A DNA stretch of 64,000 nucleotides, taken from positions 124,001 to 188,000 of the forward strand of contig MBPM02000095.1 of NCBI GenBank assembly GCA_001695595.3, read 5' to 3'. This document shows, in pieces, positions 19,439 through 31,789 of this stretch. The notes under the pieces were generated by a model. That model saw nothing but the letters and a program-made list of their open reading frames with translations, ran no database searches and had not been told where the DNA came from. The translations under genes were made by a program, and so were the position numbers. Source of the DNA: Plasmopara viticola (taxonomy: Eukaryota > Oomycota > Peronosporomycetes > Peronosporales > Peronosporaceae). Positions within the stretch are counted from its first letter, which is position 1. Every line of letters begins with the position of its first letter.

Positions 19439-22400
19439 AAGATAAATACAAACGGTCCAAAGCTCTTGCCTTATTTACATTTAGAGGAAGAGAAATGTAG
19501 CAATATGTAATTTACATGTAACTGCGTGCGTGTTGCGAATATGTGGAAAATAAAAAAAATGTGAAAAACGCTAGGGAGGCCGCATAAGAGCGGTTGTTCT
19601 TTGTAACGGCTCGTTTATTTGCAGACTCTTTGCTGTTACAGCAGGTCTTTGGACATCACAATCGCGTCAAATTGTAAGCGCAGGTTCTATACAAAATTCA
19701 CTAGTAGCATCTTATTAGCGCGGCAAAGGGTAATCCTCAAATATGTTCCTTTTTATAGGAAGATAAGACCATATTTGAGTAGTAAGGTACGCACAAAATT
19801 TAGGTGGCCCTAAATTTTCTGACAGATTTGTACTTTACGTGTTTGGGTTCCATTTGACGCTGCAGCTATAAATAATTCTTAAGCGCATTATGCCAAAGAA
19901 GTGGTCATCTTTACCCAAAACACGATTATTGCATAACTTCGAAGCTTTTATGTTGATAAAGAAAAGAATTATTTGTTCTCACCAATATTGTGGTTGTCGG
20001 TTATTTATAGAATATCATGACACCATACCTTAGGTGGACTGCATTTGCAAACAATTTTGCTACCAAGCAGCTGAAACGCGTCAAGGATTTCGAGCTTTAC
20101 AATAAAAATCAATATTTAGAGTGGTGATGGGGTCACGCAGCACCTTGCACAGAAAAATTGTGCAAAATAAAAAATTTCAAGCGATTGAGTCAGTAACCTC
20201 GGTACGCTTTGACATGCACAGCCTCTTTCACCTTTCACTAAGAAATAGAGGTTAAGTTGCAATAGGAATGTCGATAGTCTCGGTCTGGTAAACAATCAAG
20301 ATGGACGATCCGATCAAAATCCAGACGGAGGTGCAATGATCAAAAGGCTGAATCGGTTTGTTTTCGTACCTTACAAATACACGGGTATCGGGACGTGGAC
20401 AGTGGAAGAGTGACAAGCTTATCTAGCGCGAATGAAAAACAGACCAAGACGTTTTCTCTCAGTGATGCAATCGACTACGCAGATTAAAAAATGTGGCCTG
20501 TTAAACTCGTAGTAAGAGTTAGTTGTAAGATAAAGCGTAGAGATAGGACACCAGTTAACAAAAATTGTCAGCTTTTTCATGTGAGGCGTTTTGGAGCCAG
20601 CTTGCTGGCACACGCAAGGCAGCGTGCCGTCGGACGCTTAACTAAGTGAAAAGGTGACCTTTGGGGAGCAAGGAAGTCATCACGTGATAGAGAAAGAAAA
20701 ATCGGCAAGACCACCAAAATTGGTTGAGAGATTATTACTGCGATGTGGAAGACGTGGTAAGAGCGGTGGAAAGCCTGCTCAAGATAAGCATTGCCCGGAG
20801 TAAGTGGCTCGAACGACTCAAATTCATATATATTCGACCTTTTAAAGGAACACATATTGGAGCCTGAATGGTAGAATGATGGTATGCCAGTCTATCGTGA
20901 ATTAAAATTAAATCACGTTGCCCTAATTATTACTCCACCAAATTTTACAATTAAGCCTTTTGCTGCCTGTTGAGCTAAAGTGTTTATAGAGTTACCTCTG
21001 AGTCTTATGTGAGGCCTAAGGGTCCTGAAAATGTCTTTAAAGCGTTGTCTCTTTGTAGTTTAGGCGACGTTTTGGCTTCACAGCGGCTGGTAGCGCCATA
21101 TTAGCCATGAACTGTACGTAGGCTAAGCACTACAAGCTGCTGGAGCTTAGAGTAAATTCTTCGTTATGTGTGGCGTCATCTGATTATAAAAGCTCATCAG
21201 TCACATGGCTAAAGGATGCCTTGCCTCATTGTGAGCCTCAAGGGCCCATAATTTTCCCGAAGCAGCCTTTTCCTGACAATTAAAGCAGATCTCGAAATTA
21301 TCAAGCTTGTGCATTTGGTGGAGCAGGAGCTGTTGCTCCTCATGAAGAAGGCGCAAGACCGAGCTGGGAGTGGCCTTCTTCGGCGCTCCTTGATCTCAAA
21401 GCACATAAACGTTTTCATTTGGAGTGCATTGTGAAACAGAGGTACATTAATGGGTCTCACAAAGGGGTGTGATCTTGCCGCTCTACCGAAATTGTAGGGG
21501 CCGTAGGACCTGGCAGCCAAAAAGTCGTTGCGATCCGAATTTCGAAACAACAAATTCTTTGTAGGAAAGCTGCGGGCTTTAGGTCACACATAACTCTTTT
21601 GATTATATACGCTCAGATGTAATCCAAATCTTAATGGTGGAGCTGTTTCATAGTCGATTGCACCTATCCATCCACTTCCTCTTTGGGGTGGGTTGATATT
21701 ACAGTCACATTTTGATCGTGACTGCTTGTTCACTTAAGTGAATTATCTTTTGGTCCTATTGAAGTACCTTCCGATACCGGGCCGAGCGATTTAGCATTCG
21801 AGCCACAGGATTGCCTTGCTTCACCATGCTGAGTCGCCACCGTCCAAATTTTCACGCTAACCATGTAGTGTTCCCCTGGTAACATACCTTCTAGTACGCG
21901 TATTACATCGTTCGTGCCGCGTTTCACATCGCTGATTGCAGGCTCTCGACTCGCCGCAGAAGAAAGTGATTGTTGTCTAATTCCTGATCACGTATTCATG
22001 GTACGATTTGCATGTTTGGTCACCTCCAGTGCATGTGATAAGATCATTTAAGTGTCGTGTGGCTTAATAGCACCATAAGTGTACCTTGTCGATCGACAAC
22101 CGGCGAGTCTAAGGATCCGAACACTTTAGCCGACACTAATTTAAGCAGCGATGTCACTGCTTCAGCTACCCGTCTTACAACTCGCGCGTGTTGTCAAATT
22201 ACGAATTTGAGAAAGGAGGGCACAAAAAATCATACAGCAATTCAACCAGTTGCAATCACTTTCGACCATTAACTTCGAAACTATACAGACCTTGCAAAAG
22301 TGCGACCTAGTAATGTTCCATAGCCTTTATATTCTTGGTCTTCGATGCCCCATACAAGCCCTAAAATTCTCGCTTAGGGTTTTGACATTCGTTGGAAATG

Positions 22401-23307
22401 GCTGAGGCTTATATATGGAGCTGACAATGTGACCTCGATGCGGTCAGGCCCATAAAGCCTTGACTTCCGAGTAGTGCAAGCTGCGTGTCCAGCAAATTCT
22501 ACAACTTATTTCGGTAGATACCTTCTCTTTAAATCGACACTTTGCCTGTGGAGGCGTTACTAGGTACATCGCACCTTGCACTGAGAAGGCATGAGCAAAG
22601 ATAACGATCTTTCGGTACATGACTGTTCACTATATTCGGTCTTGAGAAATCAGAGTTTGCAAATTAATTACATGCTGTTACAATCATATGCCTTGGTCCT
22701 CCCTTTAATCTTAATAAGCAGAATATTACATAATTATTTACCCCAATCCTTTCTTTCCAATAAGAGGCCAGTATGTAACGGCCTGGATAGTCCACCCTTC
22801 ATCGCCGCGTCGTGCGTCCCCTCGTCGTCAAGACGTGCTGTGGTGCGTAGATTTATGCACGCATTCAGACACGCACTGCAATGCCAGACGTGAGGTGCGT
22901 TCAGTAATGCTGTCCAATCGCAGTCATATGGCTAGTGTGATAGTAGCAACCTAATAAACTCATAAATGCACGAGAAGGGAGTTTGAACGGGTCACTATTA
23001 GCGTATGATACTTTCGGGTGTAGGTTTGCTTTGTCGCGCACAGCGTCCACTTTCCTTAGTTAAAGTAAGTTAGCTAATAATACATACTTATGTCGGCTTC
23101 TCAAAGAAAATGTCTAGAGAGCGAGTGCAATGCATACAGATTTTAAGCTTTCTTGAAATAACCCCGCGGGTGGAAGATCCAGCAATAGGATCGGTGAAGC
23201 CACGCACAATTTGCGCAAGGAAAAATAGAGCGGAAACCCCTGTCAGGGCATCACATTAAAACCAACTACCTTGAAGCGACTTAAGTTTTTACAGTAAGCG
23301 CGACGAG
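19439..23307. other. Gene-poor stretch, nothing recognised
   Basis: Short frames only. One plus-strand run at 21280-21430 reads like a helical protein (IKLVHLVEQELLLLMKKAQD) but is flanked by stops and cannot be assigned. The final 100 bases are the likely promoter of the kelch gene. Confidence 0.4.
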
Positions 23308-24745
23308 ATGTTTGACGACCTTTTCAAATTGCTGCGTAGCCCACGCTGGGTCAACTCGCCTATAGCTCGCCGCTTCGGCTTCGGCCTAGAGTTATCTTAC
23401 GAAGAAGATGAGTCAAGTAAGTCTGTTTTTTAAGCTAGGCTTTGCTCGTCATGTGTTTAACTTTCTCCTTTGCATGTCCTATCACAGCAAATGCACCGTC
23501 AAATTGGACTAAAATCTTTACGTCAGGTCATCGTCCACCAGTACGCAGCGGGCACTCATCCTTAGTCGGTACGTTAGATGGTGTATAAAGAGTTCTACAA
23601 TCGAGCTCAACGCTAATGCTTTTGTGCTGTTTATTATAGTTGGAGACATGATGTATGTATTCGGTGGGTACAATGACGGGAATTGCCACAATGACATCTA
23701 CGCGTTTGATCTGGTGCGCCATCACTGGCTACTCATAGATACATCCAACGGCATCTCTCCTGGTATGTACACATGTCGCGCAATTCTTCTTGATGGCATA
23801 TATTGATTTTGCTTTTTACTAGATGGTCGAGCTTCGCACGCCTGGTGCACTTCTACGGATATGACTTCGTTGTATCTATTTGGTGGATCGGGGCCTCATT
23901 GGGGACAGACGAATATGGGCAAATTGTTGCAGTTTGATATTCGCGATAAGAACTGGACGATAGTTGGGGTGGAAGGGACGCAGCCGCCGCCTGGATACGG
24001 ACAAAGTCTGTGTGCAATTAACAACAAGTTGTACCTTTTTGGTGGAACATCCGGGCACGTGTACGTGAACGATCTATATGTCTTTGACGAAATTACCAAG
24101 ATCTGGAGAAAGGAAGAGACTAGTGGCAATCGCCCCAGTCCGCGATACAAGCATCAAGTGGCCATAGTTGGAAATCGCATGTACGTTGTGGGTGGGGGTC
24201 TTTACGATCCTCCTAAAGGCCCGATCGATACATACTACCTCGACGTGGATACGCTTAAATGGCACGAAGTGGAATGCGGCGGTGATGTGCCAAAGTCTCG
24301 GATTGCGCACACAATCTCTCAGTTTTCAAGCGATCCGTATCGACTGATTATGTTTGGAGGACGTGATGACACCGGTTCACGACAGAACGAGCTCAGCGAG
24401 CTGAATTTGCGAACTGGAGAATGGCAAATTTATTATAATGACGAGGGTTTACAACCCGACGCTCGTGATTTTCATACGGCTGTGGCTCACAACGATCATA
24501 TTTTCGTCTTTGGTGGATCTAACGGCGTTGATCGCAATAACGATGTCTTCCGTTACACCATGACTTACCAGGTGTCAACGCTTTTGATCCTTACAATGCA
24601 GGCTTTGCATCAAAATTTGGAAAATATTTCAGAGGATAAGCTGGCGTTGTTGCCATTTGAACTGAAGCTCGGTGTCAAGAACATAAATGCCGACGTTCAG
24701 TGTTCCAATAATCTAAATTGGTATATACTGAATGACTTAAATTAA
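23308..24745 (+). CDS. Kelch-repeat beta-propeller protein
   Basis: Four exons join in phase: 23308-23416, 23488-23568, 23640-23762 and 23823-24745. They are separated by introns of 71, 71 and 60 nt with donors GTAAGT, GTACGT, GTATGT and clear AG acceptors. The 411-residue product holds about six kelch motifs from residue 45 to 330, each with the double glycine and the Tyr/Trp spacing (YVFGGYND, YLFGGSGP, YLFGGTSG, YVVGGGLY, IMFGGRDD, FVFGGSNG). Such repeats form a propeller for protein-protein contacts, often as a substrate adaptor or actin-linked scaffold. No BTB or F-box domain is visible. The last 60 residues after FRYTMTYQ are not kelch-like; an unrecognised 61-nt intron starting at the GTGTCA after that phrase is possible, so the C-terminus is uncertain. 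Confidence 0.85.
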
Positions 24746-25222
24746 GATAAATGTGGTGCCAGATAAGTATAAGTATCGGCAATGCACGCTATTAATATTA
24801 TTCAGTGTAAAGAAATAAAGTCTTAATTTCAGTTTTCCCTATCCGAGTCTGTGATTTAGCATTTGACTTCGGGCACGCACGAATTATCAATAATTTTACT
24901 GCGTAAAACTACATATAAGTGACGACGCAGCGTAAATGCAGGTCTTCTTGATTTATAACTGATGAAGTTCCTGTATAAGCAGATCCGACTCGCGCACCAA
25001 AACCCGCGTGCGGACTTTATGCGACGTCAGGTGACCACCTCAATCAGCATCTACTCTAAAAATAGGGCTCGTGCCATTACATGATTGACTACCAAAACTG
25101 CACTGGATCATGTACTGGCTACGCTGACGTTTACGTCAAGCGAACTTGAGCGAGTCATGTATTTTGATAGGTGCACTGTAACAGATCCCGATCAATATCG
25201 TGACACCCGAGACAAACGCCTG
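24746..25222. other. 3' flank of the kelch gene, nothing recognised
   Basis: AT-rich sequence with polyadenylation-like AATAAAG near 24815 follows the stop codon. No further coding signal is seen before the copia relic. Confidence 0.4.
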
Positions 25223-26482
25223 TCATCTAGATTCATACCAAGGATTCGCGTCCGAGTAAATAAATAATCTCATACTGGCGTGTGACATAGCGTTAACACA
25301 CGCACTGCAGCGTTTCAGTGCTGCTACCCAGGGTTTTCTCGGAAGCGCGAGAGTTGCGTGACCACAAATGATGTTTGGATGGGTACATGTCATAATGTAT
25401 AGCAGGTAGCCGATCAGAAAGCCGTACAACTTTAACCGCATCACGTTCCGTTCCGGGTGACTGTGTCTTCGACATCTCGAGACCAGCTGCATGCGGGTTG
25501 CCTACATGTTTAGCGTTCCCCTGACCAAAGTGTTCCACCACATATTGTCTGCTAAAACGTGAGCGTTTCGGCTGTCATATCGTGGTCAATTTTCATGGAA
25601 GTTGCTGGTCCTAACTCCTTCATCTTGATGACAATCTTTAGCGCCTCCTCCTCATTCGGGTTGTTCTAGCACGTCCTCGCTGCGAAGGCCATGAGACAAA
25701 CTCGTCTCCAATGACGCTCTTGAAGCCGTTTCTGAGAAACATCTGCGTTCTGTCCCAGGCACTTGCCATCTGCATCAAATCGAAGATGACCTTGTTCAAC
25801 TGACACTCACACTTCTTGGCGCTCTCTATGTCAAAGGATACTTTCACGTAGATACGCTTCTTCAGCCAACTGAAAAGTACAGCTGGATGCAGAACCAGCT
25901 GTTCCATCCGGTACTTAAAAGCAGCGCAGATCGAGAGTACGACTCGAATCGAGTTCATGTTCGCCACCGATAAGTATGTTTGAAGAAGCCGATGCCGTGC
26001 TGCTCCTTAAAATTCTTGGTCACTAACCGTGCTCAACACGCTGCCGTAATGATTGCGCTTCTCAGCAAAGATCAACCCGGCACCCAATAAAATGGTAGGC
26101 CGTTCCTCTTGGAACAAGTCTAGATAAAGTTCTGTCGTGTAGGGATTACGTCGTGGGTACGTCTGATGCTGAAAATGCACGCGAGAACAGCTTCAGCGAT
26201 AAATTCGCCCTTATCAATTCTGACACGCTTTGAAGAGAGTGGCCTATCACTTCTTCCTGAGTTCCATTTCTCAGCATCCGTTCCATTTTCACAAAGAAAC
26301 ACTGATTCACGAGCACGCCTGAAACGTCGATTGGAGGTTGGGAACATCACTTGATTGATATCGAATGCAATTGAAGGAGCACAGTAAGGCACCAACTTCA
26401 GTCCAGTAGATGTGGGTCGTTTTTCTGTCAATAGTAGCGGTGGATCGGTGTCTTGCTCTCGCAAAACGCATTCCAGATTCAC
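25223..26482 (-). mobile_element. Degraded Ty1/copia pol (copy B), minus strand
   Basis: Reading down from 26482, the linker before reverse transcriptase comes first (NGTDAEKWNSG, RVRIDKGEFIAEAVLA). Then comes reverse transcriptase (25967-25638: MANMNSIRVVLSICAAF, FSWLKKRIYVKVSF, ECQLNKVIFDLMQMASAWDR). The end of reverse transcriptase and entry to RNase H follow in two shifted frames at 25541-25223 (GYLLYIMTCTHPNIICGHA, KPWVAALKR). The order is that of a copia pol, with gag and integrase absent and several frameshifts. The segment complements copy A, which has gag and integrase but no reverse transcriptase. Confidence 0.7.
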
Positions 26483-26839
26483 GTCCGGCGTGTTGACCTT
26501 GAAATTTTCTATAGCTTCTTCCGTTTGGAGTTGGCGTCTAACCGGTTCGGGTATGCATACTGTATGTCCTCAACAACGTGGATGACCGTTACCCTCCGAG
26601 TTCAAATAGTCTTGTATATACCGTCTGCATTACGCTCATCCGCCTCGACAAAGTGTGCCCCGATGACCTCGTAAGCGTCCAAGTCAAACACGTTATAACT
26701 ATCTTTTGTTTACCGCAGATTTTGTACCAGACCTGTTAAAGTATCTATCAATTTCCATGAGACTTAGCAAAAACCCAAAAACATTTAGCCAGCTTCTACA
26801 TACAGTTTTTTAATCAAGGGATGTGATGAGAATCTGCTG

Positions 26840-28275
26840 AGACGACATCTACGTGCTCACGCAAAGAGTAGATGTCACAGACCACGTTTTAGACCGTGTA
26901 CACAATCGGTGTGAGGAACAGCAGCTTAGCGTCAAGTTGTCAAAGTGCCAGCTCTGCGTATTTACAATCTCGTGCCTAGGAGCATTGTCGTTCATATCGG
27001 TAACCAAAGGAGGTTCCAGAATGGCCTGTTCCCGAGTCAAAGAAGCATACGGATAGTTGCTTAGGCGCAACAGCCTTTCATTTCGAGACTATGCAAGAAA
27101 TTTGCGCAATTTGCGGGACCTCTTCGCCACCATACCAAAAAAAATTCTCGAAAAGAGACCGAGCTCCTAGTTAAATAAGTACGCTACTTCACCGAACTCA
27201 AAAGTCGCTGAACACTTTCACCTATTCGTAGTCTATCAGAGTTTTCAAAACTAATTGATATCCAAACGGACGCCGCAAATTTTGGAATTGGGGGGGCGCT
27301 TGTTTCGAATAGAAAGAAAGCTAGAGCATCCGATTGCTTCAACTGGTCGAAGATGAAAACAGCCAAGCCGATTTAGACTGTCCGTGAGCAAGAGCCACTT
27401 GCAATCAGGCAAGCGCTAAAAGTGTGGCGCGTGTATCTTCTCAATCGACATTTATGGTCGAATTGAGTCACAAAAGTATTAAGATAATCCTGACGCAAAA
27501 AGCTTCAATTCAAAGCTTGATACGTTTGAGCCTTTGTTTAAGTAAAGCTCTGATGAAGGACACCGTAACGGAGTAAAGCTTCCTAAGTTAGTTTACAAAA
27601 GTCACTTGAATCCACTTATCGTGGCGACAATCAGGACGATGAAGGCTACAATAGTTCAGTACGCAAAGACAAAGTATTTCTAACATAATTACCTTCAGCA
27701 TATCACCAAGCAGTCGAAGAAAGGAAAAGATGTGCGAAAGTCCTCATTCCACGATGATAATTTGTGCTACCAAGTAGGTGAATATGAGACTTCACTCGAC
27801 GACGAATATTTAAATAATTGCGTCATCGGTAGAAATCGCGATTCTGATCGAAGCACTTCCAGCGCTATGTCAACACGTGTGAAATGTGTTATCGCAACAC
27901 GGCTAAGCAGATTAAAGCACCTGGATTACTATAGTCTCAGGATATTCTAAGGAGTAGATGAGTCAGTACTAAATGGACTTCTTCGTGTCTTAACCGGAGA
28001 CCAAAAGCGCTTTTATTGCTGTCGTAGTTTTTGCTCATCGCTCAACAAAAATGGCTATGTTTATTGCGTCAAAGACAATGAAGGATACCTCAGGAATTGC
28101 AAAGACCTTCATGAAGGAAAAGGTGAAGGACCATGGCATGCCAACGATTGATGGGCCCGACCGAGACATTAAGTTCACATTAAATACCAAGCAATCGTGT
28201 CTGCTGTGAGAATGAAACTTACTTTGGCTTCGGCATCTAAATCACAAACGGATGGACAAACAAAACTAGCGAGCC
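26840..28275 (+). mobile_element. Degraded Ty3/gypsy pol (RT, RNase H, integrase)
   Basis: Fragments lie in Ty3/gypsy order. The reverse transcriptase end is at 26853-27056 (DRVHNRCEEQQLSVKLSKCQ). RNase H is near 27250-27330 (IDIQTDAANFGIGGALVSNR). The integrase zinc-binding region is at 27732-27950 (FHDDNLCYQVGEY and, frame-shifted, YVNTCEMCYRN). The integrase core is at about 28040-28270 (KMAMFIASKTMKDTSGIAKT, HGMPTIDGPDRDIKFT, then TDGQTK). Many stops and frameshifts interrupt it. The end of the integrase runs directly into copia gag sequence at about 28290, which marks a nested insertion or deletion junction. Confidence 0.65.
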
Positions 28276-28289
28276 GTATTATTTTATAT

Positions 28290-29620
28290 TACATCCGTGG
28301 TGTGGTGGTGCTGCTCAGAGACCTATCCGACGAGTTCGAGCTCATAGCACCCATCGTGAAGAACGCCAAAGGGAGACCTTGATTATGGCCAAGGAGAAGC
28401 TGCTCAAGATGTTTGAGCGCTCGAACAAGAAGTACACGACCACGGAACGCGCGTTCGATAGGAAAGATGGGCGCTTAAAAACGACTAGGTCAAAGGATAG
28501 AAACGCTGGTGACTTTCGGGGTAAGCGCTCAGGTGCAACCAACTACGCCCGGTACGGAGCGTGATGACGATGACGGCGCGGTCGTCGCAGTGGCCTGGTA
28601 ACACCCTTGTAACACCAAGACAGGTGGTTGTTCAGATGACTCCAAATTGTTCCGGCCTTCTTGACTACGTAAATTTGGATGATGGTATCGAAATCACGAC
28701 TGCGAATTGGCCGTGTCAACTTGAGAAACGGTACGTCTGCTTGGTGTGGATTGGAAGGGCTCCAAGATGGTGAATATTCTACTTATTTCCGGCCTCGACA
28801 GAAGTTGCTATCAGCGAAGAAACGGCAGAAGGGATCTGAACGCAGGAGCTTAGCGCTCCGTCTGGGACGATAAGCAGGGCAAGAAGGTTGGTAAGGCGTA
28901 CGTGTTGAAATACGACAGAGACGAAGCACGGTTCGTCCAGTACATTGGGGCTGTCAGTTAGTAGGAGTTGTGGTACGCTCATGCAGGGCGTCTCACAGCG
29001 TGCCACGCACGGTGTTCCAGATGTGGGTAAAGCGCTCCTGACTATGTGCGGCGGCTGTATGTTAAAACCTCATATCATTTTTACTCGTCATTACTTACGG
29101 ACTCTCACTTAGTTTTTTTAGAGTCACAATTGGTGTGAGCCGCTTCTGATCAAGGCGTCTCGCGTTCTGTAATTAATCCACACGAATGTGAAGGGATCTA
29201 GAATTGTGTCATCGAAGGGCGCGGAACTACGTACTGACCATTGTGAATGACTACTCGGGGTATGTGGTATCCTATTTATTGGAAAGTAAACGTGAGATGG
29301 TTACTAAGTTTAAGGGGTTATCGAATTTAGGAAGAAGCAGTGGGGAGAACGCCTCAAGACCTCCGAGAACGGAGTGGGTTTGTGAACAAGTAGGTGATGG
29401 AGATCTGTATTTTAAACGGTATCATACATCAGCGTCCCTTGCCGTATCGCCCTCAGCAGAACGAAGCGGTAGAACGAATGGGCTGGAGAGATCTCGAAGT
29501 ATGTTGCATTACAAGAGAATAAAAGCGAATACCTCGTCCACTCTTCCACAAACACGCAGCACATAACATATACCTCGTCCACAAACACGCAGCACAGGAT
29601 CGTGACATCGCACAAACTGG
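28290..29620 (+). mobile_element. Degraded Ty1/copia gag-integrase (copy C)
   Basis: A gag-like stretch (28300-28560: VVVLLRDLSDEFELIAPIVK, then EKLLKMFERSNKKYTTTERA) aligns well with the gag of copy A. Protease-region debris follows, and then an integrase fragment at about 29204-29500 (NYVLTIVNDYSGYVVSYLLE). Frameshifts occur throughout. The direction is plus. No LTRs were recognised. Confidence 0.6.
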
Positions 29621-31780
29621 GTTCCGAAGTGAAACCTGCAATGGAGCATCTGTGAACTTTTGGGTCGCGTTGGCACGCTCATATTAATGAGGCAAAATGG
29701 AGTAAGCTAAAATCTTAGAGCTTCAGGTGCATGCTCCTCGGGTAGGCTGAGTACATCAAGGATTTCACGCAAATTAACTTGTCGATAATACAAATCAAGT
29801 CCATGCAGAACAATCAATGCGTTTTGGACATGGCGTCAAAGATGTTTTTCTTACGTGGCATCGGTATTGCCGGCAATATTGTCATTAACTTTTGCTGATT
29901 ATTGTCGTGCTCAACGCGCCAACTTACAACTTTTTTGAAAGGAACGGAGATGTCTAACTAGGAAGATCTGTGTGTAAACCTTTGTCCACAAACTAGCGTA
30001 GCTTCTCACTTGCCAGATTGACCATAAGAAATCCCCATCCTTGATTCGGCCAAGTGGTGACCAAGCGAGCAGATAGCAAAGAGAGTGAAAGTGTCTTTGT
30101 CGTGACGCAGCATTTGCAGGGCTGATGAAAAGAAATTAGCTGCGCCATTCATTGACGGCCATGATGGCCTTGTTGTCGATTGTTATTAGAAATTCTGAAG
30201 CGCTAATTTATGTGAGCCTTGCGTTTCCCCGGGCACATCTGGTCGGGCATTTATTATGTGGTCCTCCGTTTTAATACGAGGTGTCATGCGTCCTATAATC
30301 CTGCTAATAGCTTAGCTTCTTACACACGAAGCCAAACATGCCGATAATAACATTCTCATCCAGGAATTGACATGATCTGGAGCACTTTCGATGTTAAAGG
30401 TAAAGCAATTATCTGCATTTTTGTATGCATGGGGGCGGTAAAAAAATTGGTCGTTATCAAGGTCGACTTGCATTGTCTGACCCTCAGTCACTTTGAGCTT
30501 AAGTTGTTTCATCAAGTCTACAGATAACGGTTAAAACTGCATCCAATTCCAATGAAGACGGTTACGAGCATATCTGCTTCAAAGTAGCATGTAGTGCACA
30601 CCTAATATACCGTTTGGCTTCCTTTCTTCAGCAGCGGTACATTGCAGAGATTTGTTACCGACTAAGCCACAGATGTTGTATGCCGCCGATCTAATCCAGT
30701 CATCACTTTTGTTACGATTCAAGGGGTCGAGACTTGATAGCATAATAGATTGATTCCATGGGTCCCGTCTTGAACAACATGGTCGATACACGCATCGGTC
30801 ATCCCAGAATTAGGCAAACTCGAAATTGAAGGCGACCTCATCAGTTTTCTGAAAAGTACTCGAGATTTCTTTCTTATTTCATTTGCGGTCTCCTCGTGTT
30901 GCAATCAAGAGAATTAACTTTTCTTTTACAAATCTCTGGTTTAGAAGTTCTGAGTACTCTTGGATATTTTTTTCTCTGCTTTAGGCAACCACATGCTCTT
31001 AAAGACCACAATCGAAATATTCGGGCCTGAAGCGTGTGCGCAGTTAACGTTTAGCAACAAAGGATAAGATACCAAGGTTGCATAAGTATCCAATATTAAT
31101 GTCACAAAGTCTGACGACATTGTTGTCAATAAGTGGCGCTTCCCGGCGCGGTACTGCTCAACGTTGGAGATACATAAGCCAATCATTTTTTTTCCAATCT
31201 ATTTTTCATAGACAGAAGAATCTTTCTTTTTCTGCTCGACTCTTGATGCGACGAGAAACTCATAGCGCTCGTTGGCCTGTTGCATTTGAGCTTACATTAA
31301 GGCTTGCATGACTGTTGCTGTTGCTGGGTGAGATCAAACAATTTTTACTGCATAAGGGGTGACTTTTCCTGTAAACGTGGAATAAATTTAAAAATCGCAA
31401 GCTAACTAATTCACTCGGCTAATGCAATTTGTCGCATCTTGCGCAGTCGAAGCTTGTAATTTCGAGCGCGATGTTGGCCGTAAAATTTATTTGTCGTCGA
31501 GAGCGCCTATCTTCTCTGACGATGACGTATTACGTTTGGAGATGGTCGGTCAGCCGTACGACCTTTTCGTTAAGTCATAAATACCGGACTTCTCAGCGTT
31601 CTTGTATAATCTACCAAACATAAATAAAGTCTCAAGAATCTAACTTAATCTTTTTCACAGTCTACGCTTTATGAAGAATAGATAAACCAACCTCATGAAC
31701 GCCCCAAAGGTGTTAAATTTGCTTAAAACAACGCTTTAGGTTTTTGGTGACGCCGTGCACTAACTTTTTAGCGACTGAGC
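29621..31780. other. Repeat-derived DNA, nothing recognised
   Basis: A minus-strand frame at 30515-30312 (MMKQLKLKVTEGQTMQ...) and its upstream neighbour at 30791-30579 look coding-like but match nothing I know. The rest is AT-rich with frequent stops. Confidence 0.35.
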
Positions 31781-31789
31781 CGTTAGGTG

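Noticed and set aside
23861..24745. Kelch protein starting at the ATG at 23861
   Set aside because: Three upstream exons join in phase and add two more kelch motifs, so this ATG is internal.
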